Shown here: in pieces, positions 19,741 to 32,700 of the stretch
Layout: each line of letters opens with the position of its first letter
How positions within the stretch are numbered: position 1 is the first letter of the stretch
Assembly: GCA_010645155.1 (NCBI GenBank)
Contig: CM021316.1
Location: 21,935 to 85,934 of the forward strand
Length of the DNA: 64,000 nt
Source of the DNA: Tigriopus japonicus
Lineage: Eukaryota > Arthropoda > Copepoda > Harpacticoida > Harpacticidae
Direction of reading: 5' to 3'
Position numbers and translations under genes: made by a program
Notes under the pieces: model-generated
What the model saw: only the letters and a program-made list of their open reading frames with translations
Databases searched by the model: none
What the model was told of the DNA's origin: nothing

Positions 19741-22700
19741 TCAAATACAAGTACATCGATCAATAGTCAACTTGGCTTTTGGGTTTCCACTTTTGCTTCC
19801 AAAAGCTTCGATACGTTTCACCACGTCCTTACTGGCTTTGTTCATGACTTTTCCAAAAACGGTGTGACTTCCATCCAACCTGAAATGAACAAATGGCTCT
19901 GTTAGATTGTAGCCAAACTTGTGAAAGGCCGTGTTTGTATCAAACTTTTATTCCACCCTCTATATCTGGACTGATATGATATAATACATATTACATGTTG
20001 TTTACAACTGATCTTCTGTGAGTCTCTTTAAAAAGTTTTGATTTAGCTTTAATGTCAAAAAGTTAGAAAAAGTTTTATTGCCTTTGCAACTAAGACAATT
20101 TCTAGGTCGCAGTTATGTGATCTTGATTATTTTGGTTTACACTAGTTCGGACTCGGTTTTAGGGCAAAAGTATTCAGGCACATTTTGTCCTTCGAAATGT
20201 TCTGACGACGTTTGTTATCGCCTCAAAGTATGAGAAGAAATTTAGCACGTGAAGACAAGAATAGTTTCTTAAAAGTTACTTCTCTAAATTACGTGAAAAA
20301 AGTATTTTCAGTTTCTTATTGAGAATACATATCTTACCAAGGTGTTTTGACAGACGTGATGAAGAATTGAGATCCATTGGTGTCCTTGCCAGAATTGGCC
20401 ATTGAAAGCACAAATGGTTTGTGCTTCAATTTGAAATTTTCATCTTGGAACGTGGCCCCATACACGCTGAAATTGAACGACAATCAAAGCATTTTTCTGG
20501 TTAACGAATTCTTGAAAATGCTAGCAGATTGATTTGTTGTTTACTGATGGATCCATATAATCAGCTCACAATACTTTCCTTAAAGGAAGGCCATGGCTAA
20601 CAGTGTTTTCGAGGGAAAACATTGTTACGGGGTAGTTCGTTATTGACGTCCTTTAGATTTTAGAAGTAATACATGACAAAACAAAATGTCCCAACGACTT
20701 TTTGGTAAAAATTAAGGGTTAACGGGAAAAGTAGAGATGTTTGTCAAAGACTTTGTTTACCTACTTCGTTCCAGTGATTTAGCCACTATTGGGTTTATAA
20801 TAGGCAATCAAAGCTGGCTAGATTTTTCAAAATAGAGTTTGCGTATTTTGAGTGGGAGAGACACGATTTTTTTTGCTAAGACTTGCGAATTGGAACGAAC
20901 ATACCTTAAGTTGTTTTCTTTGACTGATATCTCTTCAGTATTAGTGTACAATTACTGTGCTTCGAGTAATTCTGTGTTTGGCATAGAGCACTAAATACGG
21001 ATGTCTTTATCTAACTCTTTATGATTGCTTTATTTTCAAGGAATACAGTCCCTTGAAGTAGTACTAAGCATTCCGCGACTTTTAAAATCTCATGAATTTA
21101 TTTATTTATAACTAGAGCGGCCGAAAATATTTAATTAAATATAAAATATTTGATTTGAATATTTTGCGTTTTTGAGCTGTTTTTAAATATTTGGGCTTTT
21201 TCTTCCAAAATTAAAGGAAAATTCTTTTTTTTTTCATTGCAACATTTCAAGAATCTCCATAATTTCAGTAAATCTTTTGAAATTTTGACAAAAAATCTGA
21301 CCTTTCCAAAGACTACATTGTCAAAATCTTCCATTTTTTTCGACTCTTTTTGAGGGGAAAAGGCAAACTTAAATCAAAAATATACGTGATAAATAAATAT
21401 TTTGGTCAGCTTGGCCTCTTAAGCTAAAACAGAAAACCGTAACTCCTGCAAGAAAAAAATATATGGAAACTCTGGTATGAATATTCAACCAAACCTTAGG
21501 CAGTAAAATATTAATTAAATGTAGGGTATAATCAGGGACTGTCAAGAATAACCAATTTTAATTGCAGTAATGAAGGACGCCAAGTAAGGAAGCCAGAGTG
21601 GCCGCGCGCACTAATGCGTTCTTATAAGAGCCGAATGTAAGTGCTTCCCCGGCGTAGACGGCGTAGGTTCAAATCCTGCTGGGGGTCGGATTGAAGCTGT
21701 CGGGAGAAATCCTTCAATTTACAGGGAATTGAAGGATCCTTGAATCCTTGAAGCGGTAGTAAAAAATCCGCAAAAAAAAATATGATTGTTTAGTACGAAA
21801 AATTTGTTAATGCATATTTCTGCCATTTCCAATTTTTCATCAAATATTTGGATTTTTTAATCAAAATTTTCAGAAATGCCAATTCATTGACCAAAACTCT
21901 TCACAAATTGAAATATTTTGATGTTTTTTATTTAGATATTATTTTAATATTTGGGCTTCAAAATTAAATATTTTCGGCCGCTCTATTTTTTACTCATTGA
22001 ATTTTGAAACTGAAATTTTGACAATATTCTAATAAAGGTTCGGATAAAGTTGCAATATTAAAAAAATAGTTTATTGCCTAAAAATAAGATTTTTTGACAA
22101 AAAAATTGCATATTTGACCAAATATTGTCTCAATATTGGGCGAAAGTTTGTAATCTGAAATTCGCCTTTCCTTTAATCTTTGACTTTCATATGACCACAG
22201 TTTTGCTGTGCATAGTTTTTTCTAGAATTAAAAAAAAAAAGATTTTAAGCCTGTAAAGGGTTCCATAAAAGCGTAGGTAAAATATATCATTCGAACAATT
22301 TCCCACAAGATTTCAGTGTTTGAGCCAAAAAAAAATCCGAAAGTTGATGAATCAGACTAAAATGGCCAAAAAACTGCCATTTTTGGCGTCAAAAGTTGCA
22401 TTTTCAACTTCCGAGCCCTAAGTTACACTCCAACGTGCAACGACACCAAAATGATTTGCGATGCTCTGTCTCAAGGTATTTATACCTGTGTCCACCAGTT
22501 CCATCGTGAGCCGTGAAATCTCCTCCCTGGATCATGAATTTTGGGATGATCCGATGAAACGTGGATCCCGCATAACCGTAGCCTTTTTCTCCCGTACAAA
22601 GGGCACGGAAGTTCTCCGAAGTTTTGGGCACAATGTCATACTTAAGCTTCACATCCACTCGCCCCAAAGGCTCTCCATTGACGTTGATATCCATGGAACA

Positions 22701-23492
22701 AAAACCTTTCTTTTTCCGACCTTCATTAAAAACAGGAGATTTTTTAAAATGTGTCTTTGGAATTTCCCTAAAAAAAGTTACTGATTTATTCGTACCGTTT
22801 TCTCCTCGTCTTTTAGCCTTCCTGGGATTTTGGGTCTTGGTTCCATCTACGGCTCCTAATTTGGATCAAAATGATACGTGGGAAATAGAAAATTTAAAAT
22901 TGAAAGCTTATGAACTCATCACTTACCTTCCCGTTTATTTTTCCGCTTCTTCTTGTTTCGATCCTCATTGCAAGGCTTGAAGATAACTTTCGATTGTGGA
23001 CATTCCACTGTATCGCCTCCTTTGACTTTGACCAAATTCAGAACCTTCTTCTTAGTTCTCGTGGCTGGATCGCAGGGCGTGAATTCGATTTGCGAGGGCT
23101 TTTCAAATTTACATTTCCCTTCAAAAAATACTTTGTCAATATATTTAGAACAGATGACTGTCCTCTTGCTGACATTTTGGGGCTTATCCGCTTGGTCGCT
23201 TTTCCCCATGATTCAGCCAATCAGTGTTATGAGTTCCAATTGCCTCAAAGCCCGATTGGTTCGTTCATAGCGACATGCAGTTAAGCGGTGAAGCGGACAA
23301 AACTCGAAAATACTGTATCTGTGGGAATCTACTTACCGTCGGCCTTCTGACGCGAGTCTTTGGTTCTGCAATTCTTGGTGATAATTCTCACATCTGGACA
23401 TTCGGGTTTGCGCTTTTTCAAGTTATCTCGTCTGGATTGAAGGCCAACTTTTGCGTCGCAATCTGACCACGTTCCTTTGCGGTAATGGCACT
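19741..23492 (-). CDS. Midkine/pleiotrophin-cyclophilin fusion (predicted, 5' incomplete)
   Basis: Five exons in one frame: 23337-23492, 22927-23118, 22486-22855, 20338-20466, 19741-19879, giving 327 residues plus stop. Exons 1 and 2 encode four-cysteine midkine/pleiotrophin-type modules (heparin-binding secreted growth factors): [12 protein letters not shown]...[11 protein letters not shown], and CKFEK...[11 protein letters not shown]...VECPQ...KPC with a basic tail. Exon 3 begins with a basic linker of about 54 residues and continues into the cyclophilin (peptidyl-prolyl isomerase) domain: [29 protein letters not shown], then [14 protein letters not shown] and [12 protein letters not shown]. 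The Arg, Gln, Trp and His typical of active, cyclosporin-binding forms are present. The 71-bp intron 22856-22926 has a perfect GAAG/GTAAGT donor, and phases match throughout. Alternative: midkine ends at a TGA in that intron and cyclophilin starts at ATG 22694. The 5' exon with signal peptide was not found. Confidence 0.7.
21113..21985. mobile_element. hAT-like MITE in the cyclophilin intron
   Basis: Terminal inverted repeats TAGAGCGGCCGAAAATATTT at 21113 and, in complement, at 21985. Flanking 8-mers TTTATAAC and TTTTTTAC agree at six of eight positions, as expected for an old 8-bp duplication. The interior is very AT-rich and hosts a SINE at about 21593-21780. It lies within the 2-kb intron 20467-22485. 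Confidence 0.7.
21593..21780 (+). mobile_element. tRNA-derived SINE, second family
   Basis: A-box-like GCCAGAGTGGCCGCGCG near 21597 and B-box GGTTCAAATCC near 21668, with a Ser/Leu-like long variable arm between them. The body ends in an A-run (AAATCCGCAAAAAAAAA). Nested in the MITE at 21113-21985. A relic of the same family lies at 57440-57530. Confidence 0.6.
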
Positions 23493-23984
23493 CTAAAAGC
23501 GAGGAGAAAACTTGTGGTAAGTTTTAGGAAAAAGGTTTCAACTAATACAATGCTATTCTTATTTGAAATGGTACAAGTAAGTCACGCAGGTTAGTTGTCC
23601 GCTCATTGCATAAATGGTCTGTGGAAGGAGATTTATTTCCGCAAGCGATAATCAGAAGCATTGATCAGAACATTGTGTAACAAGGGTCAATTTTTGTTCG
23701 TCTTTTGTGACCTTGTACTTGTAGCATTAAAATGAATCAATGTCTTGTAAGATGGCCTTGAGTGTAGGAGATCAAGACCAGAGGATACGAGCTTGAAATT
23801 CAGTGCATTAAATTCAAAGCAGAACATTCAAGGCAAAGCGAGGATATTGAGTCTTGACTTGTCAGCTCAGTTATTTGACATATCCCTTGTCATCTTAATC
23901 CAATGTAATAATTATTACTCGTTGTACTTCAATCCTTGTACTCTGAATGTTGAAATTAGTCGCATTTTTAAATGTTCGCCGATA

Positions 23985-24190
23985 AATACAATAGATTCAC
24001 TCCGGTGTCCAGGATTGGCTGCAACTATGGAGTGTGTGTCTGGAAACCCTATTTCCAAAAGGATTTGCTAGTCCTTGAACGAGTACAGCAAAGATTCACG
24101 AGTATCGTATTTGGCCTGCGTCATCTTCCGTACTGTGGTTATGAATCAAACTCTTTGAAAACGCCACAAGCGGAGGCAAGGCAATGACGC
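23985..24190 (+). pseudogene. LINE RT C-terminal fragment
   Basis: The plus frame reads SRIGCNYGVCVWKPYF, then LERVQQRFTSIVFGLRHLPY, the post-palm region of CR1/jockey-type LINEs. It lies just upstream of the midkine-cyclophilin exons. No other domain is attached. Confidence 0.6.
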
Positions 24191-26427
24191 TAATTTCGAT
24201 TAATGATGGGCAAAAAAGCACTTTAGGCCGAAATTACGGTTTCGGTTTCGGTTCCAGTCATGCCTTCCGAAATGCCTTTTGCGGAAGTTTTGCCACCCTG
24301 AAGTACTTCAACATGAATCTCAGTCTAATGGAAACAATTTAAGATTTCGGTTTGGAAAACCCATGGCTACACACATTTTATTCCCTTTCGTTTGAGCATT
24401 TCAATTCTTCACCATCACTAAACCATCAAGTTACCTACACTGAAAAAAAGATGCTTCACAAAAGGTTTTTGTAGAACCATATATTGTTAAACGCAAACAA
24501 TCAGATTGTTTTTGGAGAACAGTTTTGGGGGTCTTTTTGCGCATGTCCACTTCAACTTTCTCCAACTGCCAGTTTTAGCCTCGAGAAAACATGGTAAACA
24601 TCGGTTTTTGATCCACGTTTTTTTTTGATCTAGGGTTTCCACATGAACCATTTCGGGGAAGTCGAGCATTTATCTTCGGTATAATACAGTGATTGAACTG
24701 GTCTCTAAATGTCTTTGAATCTGTTTTGAAAGCGACCTATTTTCCCATTAGTTTGGATGGATGCCTGTCCCAGAATCTGAATGGCCTCTTGAGTCTAGAA
24801 GAAAGGGATCTATCAATGGTAATGTACATATTTACGAGTGCATCTTGAAGTAAACGTCCATGACACATAAACCCCAAATAGATGCAGCATTAGTATTGCA
24901 ACTCCATCACATGTTTTCCTCCTTTTTCATGTTTTTCTGGCCACTTTTCAGACACCCTGTTTGTTTAGGCACATAATCTTAGAACCATTCGGAACAACGG
25001 CATTCAGTTGTTGGAGATTAGAAGATCCTTGGAGAGTTCTTAGAGAAGGGAGACTCCCAAACACCACCATCCATTCCTTTGGATCCCATTAAGTCCCAAT
25101 TGACTCCTAATCAATACACAATAGATCCAATATCGATTGTGAGATTCCGTCTCATACACATCATAAGAACTAGATAGAGAGAGCGAGAAACCAATCCCAT
25201 TTCCTTGAGTTAGGGTCCCTTTTTTCTTTGACTTCAAAGTAAGGGCACAATCTGTCAAATTTTCCGGACCATTATCTCTTTAGTAAGTCGGGTTGTCCGC
25301 TTGGACAGTTCGACTGTAAGACCATTTAAAGCACTTAAGATGGGTAAAGTATTGCCTGTTTTTCAACTTGTATTCCATCTTTCATTTCACGTGTCCGTTC
25401 CGTTGGCCCATCTACGTACGTAATTTCCCTGATGCAAGAATGAGTAGGTCTCTCTCTCTTTCTCTCTTGCAAATGCGCCATTGGAACAATGCATCTCCTA
25501 ATGGAAAGACCCCTCACTTTTCCATCTGAGATTGACAATGGAACAAAGGAAAGGATGTGAAAGGTACAGAGATGGGGGGACCAGGGATCCACTTCTATCT
25601 CATTCGAAGCATCCGTATTACGTGCCTACCTTCTTTTCTTTCGTAACTAGGTTGTAACTAGGGAACCTCCATTGCGTTTACGGTCCGTGGCCATAACTCT
25701 CTTGAAAATCCGCTTTGAGTTGAAAATGATGTGCAAACTCACTTAAAAGAATGAAGCTTTTCTGAGAGCTGTCAATAAACTCAAGACTACCTTAGGGTAA
25801 AATCACTTTGACTTAATTGAAATTGTGTCTAGCATAGCAAATCTACTGAGAGCCGGGAAAGTAACAGACAAAGTTTGAACACATTTTTCAAGAAACGGCG
25901 CATTTCTTGAATATTTCCTTGAGTAGCTAATGTCAACATGATCAAAGACAGCCGTGCTAATCCATAACTTTGACGTATGAACTTCATGTGTAAAGATGAA
26001 AGAGGATAAGAATACAGGGCTATTAACGATAACTTTTCCATTTTAAATATTTCACACTATTACTCGAAAAAAGCTAACATTTATAGCTGTCCCAAACTTA
26101 AGTAACGAGCCAGTGTCCGAAAATATGCCAGGTGTTTCGAAAGAATGGAAACAACTAATTGCATCTTCATTAACTCGTGAACAATGCGTTACGTCAACCT
26201 CAACTTAACCGGATCTGATTTGTCAAACACTTACCTTCCTTGAAAATTATTAAAAATGATTTTCCCCACATGCTCAAAGTTTGAGCAACGTCAATACTTA
26301 GACGACTCCGACTTTCTTGTTCCCCAAACATTGCTTATGATCGAAACCAAGGAGATTTTAAGCGAAAAATAAATCACTAGTATCCTAACATTTGCTTTCT
26401 GTTTCATCTTTTTGAAGTTCACACATC
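24191..26427. other. Interval between the two midkine-type genes
   Basis: It should hold the promoter and 5' exons of the midkine-cyclophilin gene if that gene is independent. Two weak leads on the minus strand: an ATG-started frame (about 26325 to 26239) ending in a strong GGAAG/GTAAGTG donor in phase 1 but with no signal peptide; and a hydrophobic segment starting MKFIRQSYGL near 25985 without a convincing donor. Neither is claimed as an exon. Confidence 0.3.
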
Positions 26428-26433
26428 TTTATT
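26428..26433 (-). promoter_or_regulatory. Poly(A) signal AATAAA of the coiled-coil gene
   Basis: AATAAA on the minus strand, about 345 bases after the TAG stop at 26776-26778. It marks a plausible end of the upstream gene, and so argues that the two neighbouring genes are separate. Confidence 0.45.
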
Positions 26434-26775
26434 CTAGGTGTTCCAAATAGACAGGCTTGTGAATCGAACTGTATATTGGTACTCAGCTTGCATTCTACTT
26501 AACGAACTTCACAAAGTTCACATAAATGACATAATCGCAAGCAAACCCCCTGGCCTTCTATCTATCTACGTTCTTATCGATATTCATTGGGTTTTCCTTG
26601 AAATATTTTAAGAATCATAATTATCACGCTTAACCATTTCTCCTCTTTTTGAGTAGCTCTTGTTGCCACCGTAACCAAATATGTGGCCACATACAGTACT
26701 AGGTCCATCCATGCCCGTTGTTCAAGGGTCTAGTTGTAATATTTGTAGGACAAGGACAAAAGGTTCACCTCGGGA

Positions 26776-29700
26776 CTATCGTATGACGGATCCCAGCATA
26801 TCCGATTGCAGAAGTTCCGGTGTTTCCGCGGCCAACTCATTTTCTTGAAAGAAGTCATCTTGGGAGGGTAAAGACTGAAAGTTGATGCCCGACGTCTCAT
26901 CAAATGTAGTTGCTCTAAAACCGGAGAAGCCATCCATTACGAAAAGAGCTCGACTTAAAATCCCTTTCCCCTGTCAAATTTCCTGTGGTTTCATTGCTAC
27001 ATGTGTGTAGATTAAAGTTACACACACACGCCAAAGGCAAGCGTTGGAGTGCCATTGAATCTTGAATCAAATGTCATTTGAGACATGAAAAGCCGTCAAA
27101 TTTATGTAAATGGTTAGGGTGAAAAGTGACACCCTCTTCTAGAAAAGATGAACCCTTCGGGTCCGTTCTTTGTTCGTCTTTTCCTATGTGCTTTGAACTC
27201 TGAAACTCAAAAGAACCTTTTGAAACTTCTGCCCAAATTGGCGAAATTAGCCTCAAGCGTGGGTTCTTCAGGGGAATCAGCGTAGCTTTCGCCTCCATTT
27301 TCTTCTTGCCAATCATCTGGAAGCCCGGGATCCATCCAAAAAGGGCCTGAAAAAGAGTTTTTCTTTGTCCTGATATTTGAACTTTAACTCAAAGGTACAG
27401 AAGAGTTGTCAGTCAGAAATTACGACAGCAGACCGACCCAGAGAAAACTTTGTCAAGAAAAAAGGTGCGCTCTCCTGTCACAAAGATGCCATCTTCCAAC
27501 AAAGCATTCTCTGGAAAGTTTTCTCTAAGGGAACCAGGTACCCTGATCTGGAGTGTTTGCTGTTCCAAAGGTCTCCTCCCAATCATGATTCCTCTGAGTC
27601 GAGAGATCATAGGCACCGTCGTAGAGCTCTAATTTATTCATGGTTCCTTTGTTTTTGTCCTCTGTCGCCGTCCACGGGATCCCTGAGACGCCTTCCTCGT
27701 TTAGGTCTTGTCCGCCTCCTTCTACTTCAGCTGTCAAAGCAAAAGTAAACAAAGAGAATAGGAAATGGATTGGCACTGGGAAAAGGCCAGTTCTAAAGCC
27801 AAAATGACGCTCAAAGAATTCATGGCCTCACCATTGTCCTCAAAATCTAGTGACAGTGGCGTGTCTTCTTCCTCAAAAATGGGCGGCAATGACGAAGACA
27901 AATGCGAAGGATCGGTTGTCAAACGGGACAGCTGATGTGAGTATGACCCCAGAGTTTCAAGAGCCGACTCAAGACTTTGTGGACCGGACGACTGGAACCT
28001 ATCACTTTGAATAGAATGAGAGGTCTTGGGAAGATAAGAAAGGAAGGAAGAAAGAAAGGTCAGGACCAAGGCTCTTCTTCAATAAGCACTCTTCCGTGCA
28101 CTTTTGGCTAGACCCACTCACCTCCATGATGGCCTTTTGAATGGGTATGACGAGATCGGTGATCTTATCGCCATAACCCCGGATATTGGCGAGACTGCGT
28201 TTCAGAGACAAATACGACTGGATAATGCGATTCACTTTGCTTTCCAATCCTGAAATCTGGTCGTTGAACATGTGGAACACGTTGACTAGGCTCTCGTGCT
28301 TTCCCCTTTTCCACTCTACAATGGGAAATTGAATTTTTTCGATTCAAGTCCCTGAAGAGAACTGAGCTCACACGGAGAAGTGGAACGGAACAGACCTTTG
28401 AGAATGTACTTGAGCTTGGAGATCCGTTCCACCAATCTTCTATTTTGCATCTCCAGTTCCTCTTTCTCGTGGAGAAGGATCTCAAATTCATTGAAGGAGA
28501 CATCATTCATACTAACTTTGCCTTGAATTGAATCCACGCTCGATTTTGTCCGGATACTTCGAATTTTGGCTGTCAACCTAAGAAATCATTTTCAGATGAT
28601 TGTTGGAACTGCATTTGGTATTTTAGAAACCAGAAAAGATTCGTGTCCCACTGAATTTGCCCTACCTTTTTAAAGGTTACAGGTCAAAGCTCGGATTTCT
28701 AGCTTAGAAAATAACACCCTTCCAAAAACAAACAAGTTGCCACAATAACAAGAAAGCGGACTGTTTCTGTAGATTGGGGGTGAAATTGAACTTAATTGTT
28801 TCTTTAAAAAAGGAATTGGGAATATACTGTCAATTTTGAGGACCTGATAGTTCTTGCGAGCTACCATTACCCTTCAAAAAGAAGGAAAATAAGTGTAACA
28901 AACACGTTGGTAATTAGCTATTTTCTTCTCTTCATTGTGACTTAACTTCTGTCTTGGAGTGTTATTACTCGAGTTCTACCATCTATCTGTACTTTTCGTG
29001 AGACCCTCCCTCTCTCCAATGGCTCAAGAACGAACTAAAAAGAGGATATGTATGTTTTTTTTTGTACTCATGTCTTTTTTGAGAGGACGCTATCTCTTTT
29101 CTGTGGCATGTTTCACATAGTATTCATGCCTACAGGCTTTGGGTAAAGTAACATGGTGCCATTTTCCCTGTTCCAATTTTCCACTCCTATGCACGTGCGA
29201 GTTGGTCCACTAGAGCAAGGAAATCATGATTAATGGTTGTTCTAGACCGCCTAACATGTGTATTCCCGAGAACGTCACCCACAAAATATATACGTATGTA
29301 TATGTGTGTGTGTGTGCATGCTATTCCATGGAACTTTTGAATACTTAATTTCGACGGCGTGAGTTGGGTGGAACTTACTTTTCCAGGTAAAGCTTGACAT
29401 CCTGACGACTGGATTCCAACTTGTCGAGCCCTTGAGTCTGATAGATTTCTGAGAAATCTTTCAATTCCTGGATTTGGTCCTTGATGGTCTTCAACATGTG
29501 GAACAATTGCGTGCTGGCATTTCGTCCTATTCCAGTTTGGAAATGGGCCATTATACTCGATATTGGACCATAGATCTCGTCGTGGAATAGATTCCTCGTC
29601 GTGTCTCTGACTTTGTGGTAGGCTTCAGACCGACCATAACGGTTCCCTATTCGAAATGGGCGTCGTTTGGATTCCTTCACTGTCAATAATTGAGTGAAGG

Positions 29701-32700
29701 GGAAGAAGTGACAACAAAAAGAAGACCGACAACTTGTTTGGAACCAACTGCCTTTGTAAAATAGATGCCAAGAGTCTCGAAGGCCAATATTTCTCTTTCA
29801 AATTGGCTCCCGTCTCTATAAGACATGGCTCCTGAAGCGGGACCGAAAATACTTCACAACAGCCATAGATAGGGTAAAAGACGAAACATTGCATTTAAAA
29901 AAGAGGAAGAAGTTTATAAGTTAGGTCACCAAAAACTTTTGGATCACAAGCTGCAGAAAAAAGAATCTTAATCACTTGCAGTCAAATCCCTCTTTCATTG
30001 TTATTGCTCAAAAGAGCACTCTCAATAATTGGAGCTTCAAACTAAGGGAATGGTTACAACGGGACCATCTCTGTTTGTCACGATGGAATTGCCAAACTGA
30101 TTGAAAATGTATGAAAAAGCATGGCTGTGAAATGGAACCGAGAGAAAGAATCCAAGCTACCCTCGGTTTGGTTCCAAAGCGCGTTTCTCTTGAGTGGGTA
30201 TTGGTGTTTTGAGTTCCACGGCTGTAGCTCAAGTGTGCCCAATTGGTCCATGGTGGTTATTTGTCTTAGTGGAACATTCAGTTGAGACACGAACCAATTC
30301 ATGAGCGCCATCAGGTCTTGGGTGGTAGCCAGTTCGTAGTGGCTAAGAAGTCGACGAAGAACCAGCACTTCATTGGTCAGATTGGCATTCTTCAACACCA
30401 TGTTGGCCACCACGATCTTCATCAATCTCACTTCGGAGGCAAGGCGTCGAGTTTCCTTTGAGCTTGGTGGGGAAGGCACATTTCCCCTCTGAAATGAAGC
30501 TGCCAGTGATGGAACAAATATTTTGACCAAAGCTCATCATCCATCGGTCATTGAAAAAACCTTGATGACACGGCTTGGCCTTCATCTTTGATGGTTTTAT
30601 TAGATTACCTTTGAACCAGAGAAACAGAGGAGACGAAAAAACAAGTTCTCCCAAGCCCGCAAAAAAAGGATGTGATCGTGGCCTTCAGCGTGCGTAGAGT
30701 GCAATGTTGTGGATGCTTTTGTGGCAATTGACCTTTGTAAGTGCTCTGGTTGCGAAGCCTCGATTGCCATATATTACTTGAGCAAACTCAATAAACACTT
30801 CAGAGAGTGAGAGAGTGGCAAAAAAACGAGATCCTCAATGATGTGGCCAAACACACGAAAGGAGAGATATACTTGTCAATAGAGTATTAGTTTTCGCCTA
30901 AAGCATTTGAAGACAAGGGTCTTCATTAAACCCGAGCACTTTCATTTAGGGAAGTGTGTCCATGTTAATCCCGACACCGGGATTTTTCAGATATTTTCTA
31001 TTGCATAGATCCATTGAGCATTCGCCTCTTACTTTTTGATCAATATTTTTCCAATTTTGGAGTTAGTTGCGAGAGCACATTTAATGTATGTTTAAGGTGT
31101 CAACAATCCTCGAAGCTCCAAACTTTTTCCCGGAATCCCGGGTTTTCAGGCTCAAGACAAATCTCTACTGAAATGATGAAATTCCTCACATATTTCATAA
31201 TTGGTACCAAATTCTTGTCTACAAAAACGGTCCTTGACAGATTCTTCTTCCTAAGAAACTTGGCGTCTATATTCTCTTCATTGCTTTCAAGAACCTACAT
31301 TTAAGCAACTTCGCACATATTTATTAATTCCAACGGTACTTTTTTGACATCAAAAGAATCCCCACAGATGTCATTTCAATGGCACTTTCGATACCTTTCA
31401 AAAAAATGTTGACTTTACTTCAAAGTTGAAAGGCATTCATTTGTCAATTATTTTTGACGCTCAAACTTTTCCCCCTAGATTTTGTTGCAATTTGAAATCC
31501 AAAAATGCCTCTAAAAACTGGTGCTTCTCTCTAAATTCCCTACTGAAATGGACTTCTTTGATGGTTGATTTTCGCTAAACAGCTAAAAAGTTCTCAACCA
31601 CAAGACTCTAAGATAGCTGGCTATTTAGAGCTCGAAAAAAATCCCCCATCTCAAATGTCAGTCGTGAAATCCAGCTGGCCAACACTTCATCAATCAGAGG
31701 GGGTTCGAAGGTGTCAATCTGGTCGGAAAGTTCTGCCAAAGAAGGAACTGTCTAACTACCCAAAACTTTCGAGGGAACTCGATTTCTTTGGCCGATCTAG
31801 TGTGCATCGTTAGCTTGCTCCCTCTGTTTCTCCATCAGTTGGAAGGATTCGTTAGAAAACCCACCTGGGAATATTTGGAAGTCCTTGCATGCAATAGAAG
31901 ACTCTTCAGAGTTTGGATCTTTTCATTAAGATCTCGGTTTTCTGAAGATAGATGCTTGTTTATCTTGGAACAAGATACGATCTGACTTTGTTTGAAGGGA
32001 CCGAGTGTTCCACTTATGCCTGAATGAAGTCAAGATAGATCAAGATTATCTTAAAAGCCCTCTTCAGCATCGGTCCATGATTCATTGATTGAGTGATTGA
32101 TTACCTTCATCCGAGAAGGGACTTTGTGGGGTGCAAGGCAAAGGCCGGATTGAAGGCTAAAAATCGTAAAGATTCATGAATCTTTAGCACAACTTATTTT
32201 TCTATTTCTATCTTTTCATTTTTTAATAATAAAAAAGCAACCTACTAGTAAGTTAGATGTTCCTCCCAAATTTCCAGCCAAAGTGGTCAAGATCTCACTC
32301 ATTTGTCGGCGACATTGAAGGTATAAAGCTTGATGGCCATATCTATTGGAACCTTTTGGAAAGAGCATAAAAACTAATTTTACTCCGTGTTTGAAGTTGA
32401 TCCTTGGCTGGCTAGAATTACAATTCCAGCGATGAAAAGAGACATGGGAGAGAGGAATTCGCGGATTTAACTGTGCGCCCATGGGGCTTACTGAAATGTG
32501 CAGTTCCAACATTCTCAGGGATTTAGTCCAGTGTAAATCCGGTTTTGGAAAGACATTCCCGAATGGTGCAGGATTAAGGACCTGAAAATTGAGTAACTTC
32601 CCCGGCTTTCCTCGTAGTTCGCAGTACAAAGAACATCGAGAACATCGTAATCGAAGTTGGGGCATGGAACAAACGATGAACACGATCAATCAAAGTCTCA

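Noticed and set aside
22404..22485. Extension of the cyclophilin reading frame past the donor
   Set aside because: It leaves the cyclophilin fold (no match after GTGGH); splicing to 20466 restores the conserved sequence.
25335..25592. 85-codon minus-strand frame
   Set aside because: No recognisable domain and no suitable donor phase for the neighbouring exons.
25829..26041. Hydrophobic minus-strand frame as signal-peptide exon for the midkine-cyclophilin gene
   Set aside because: The only phase-1 donor (CTTT/GTCTGT) is poor and the hydrophobic segment is interrupted by charged residues.
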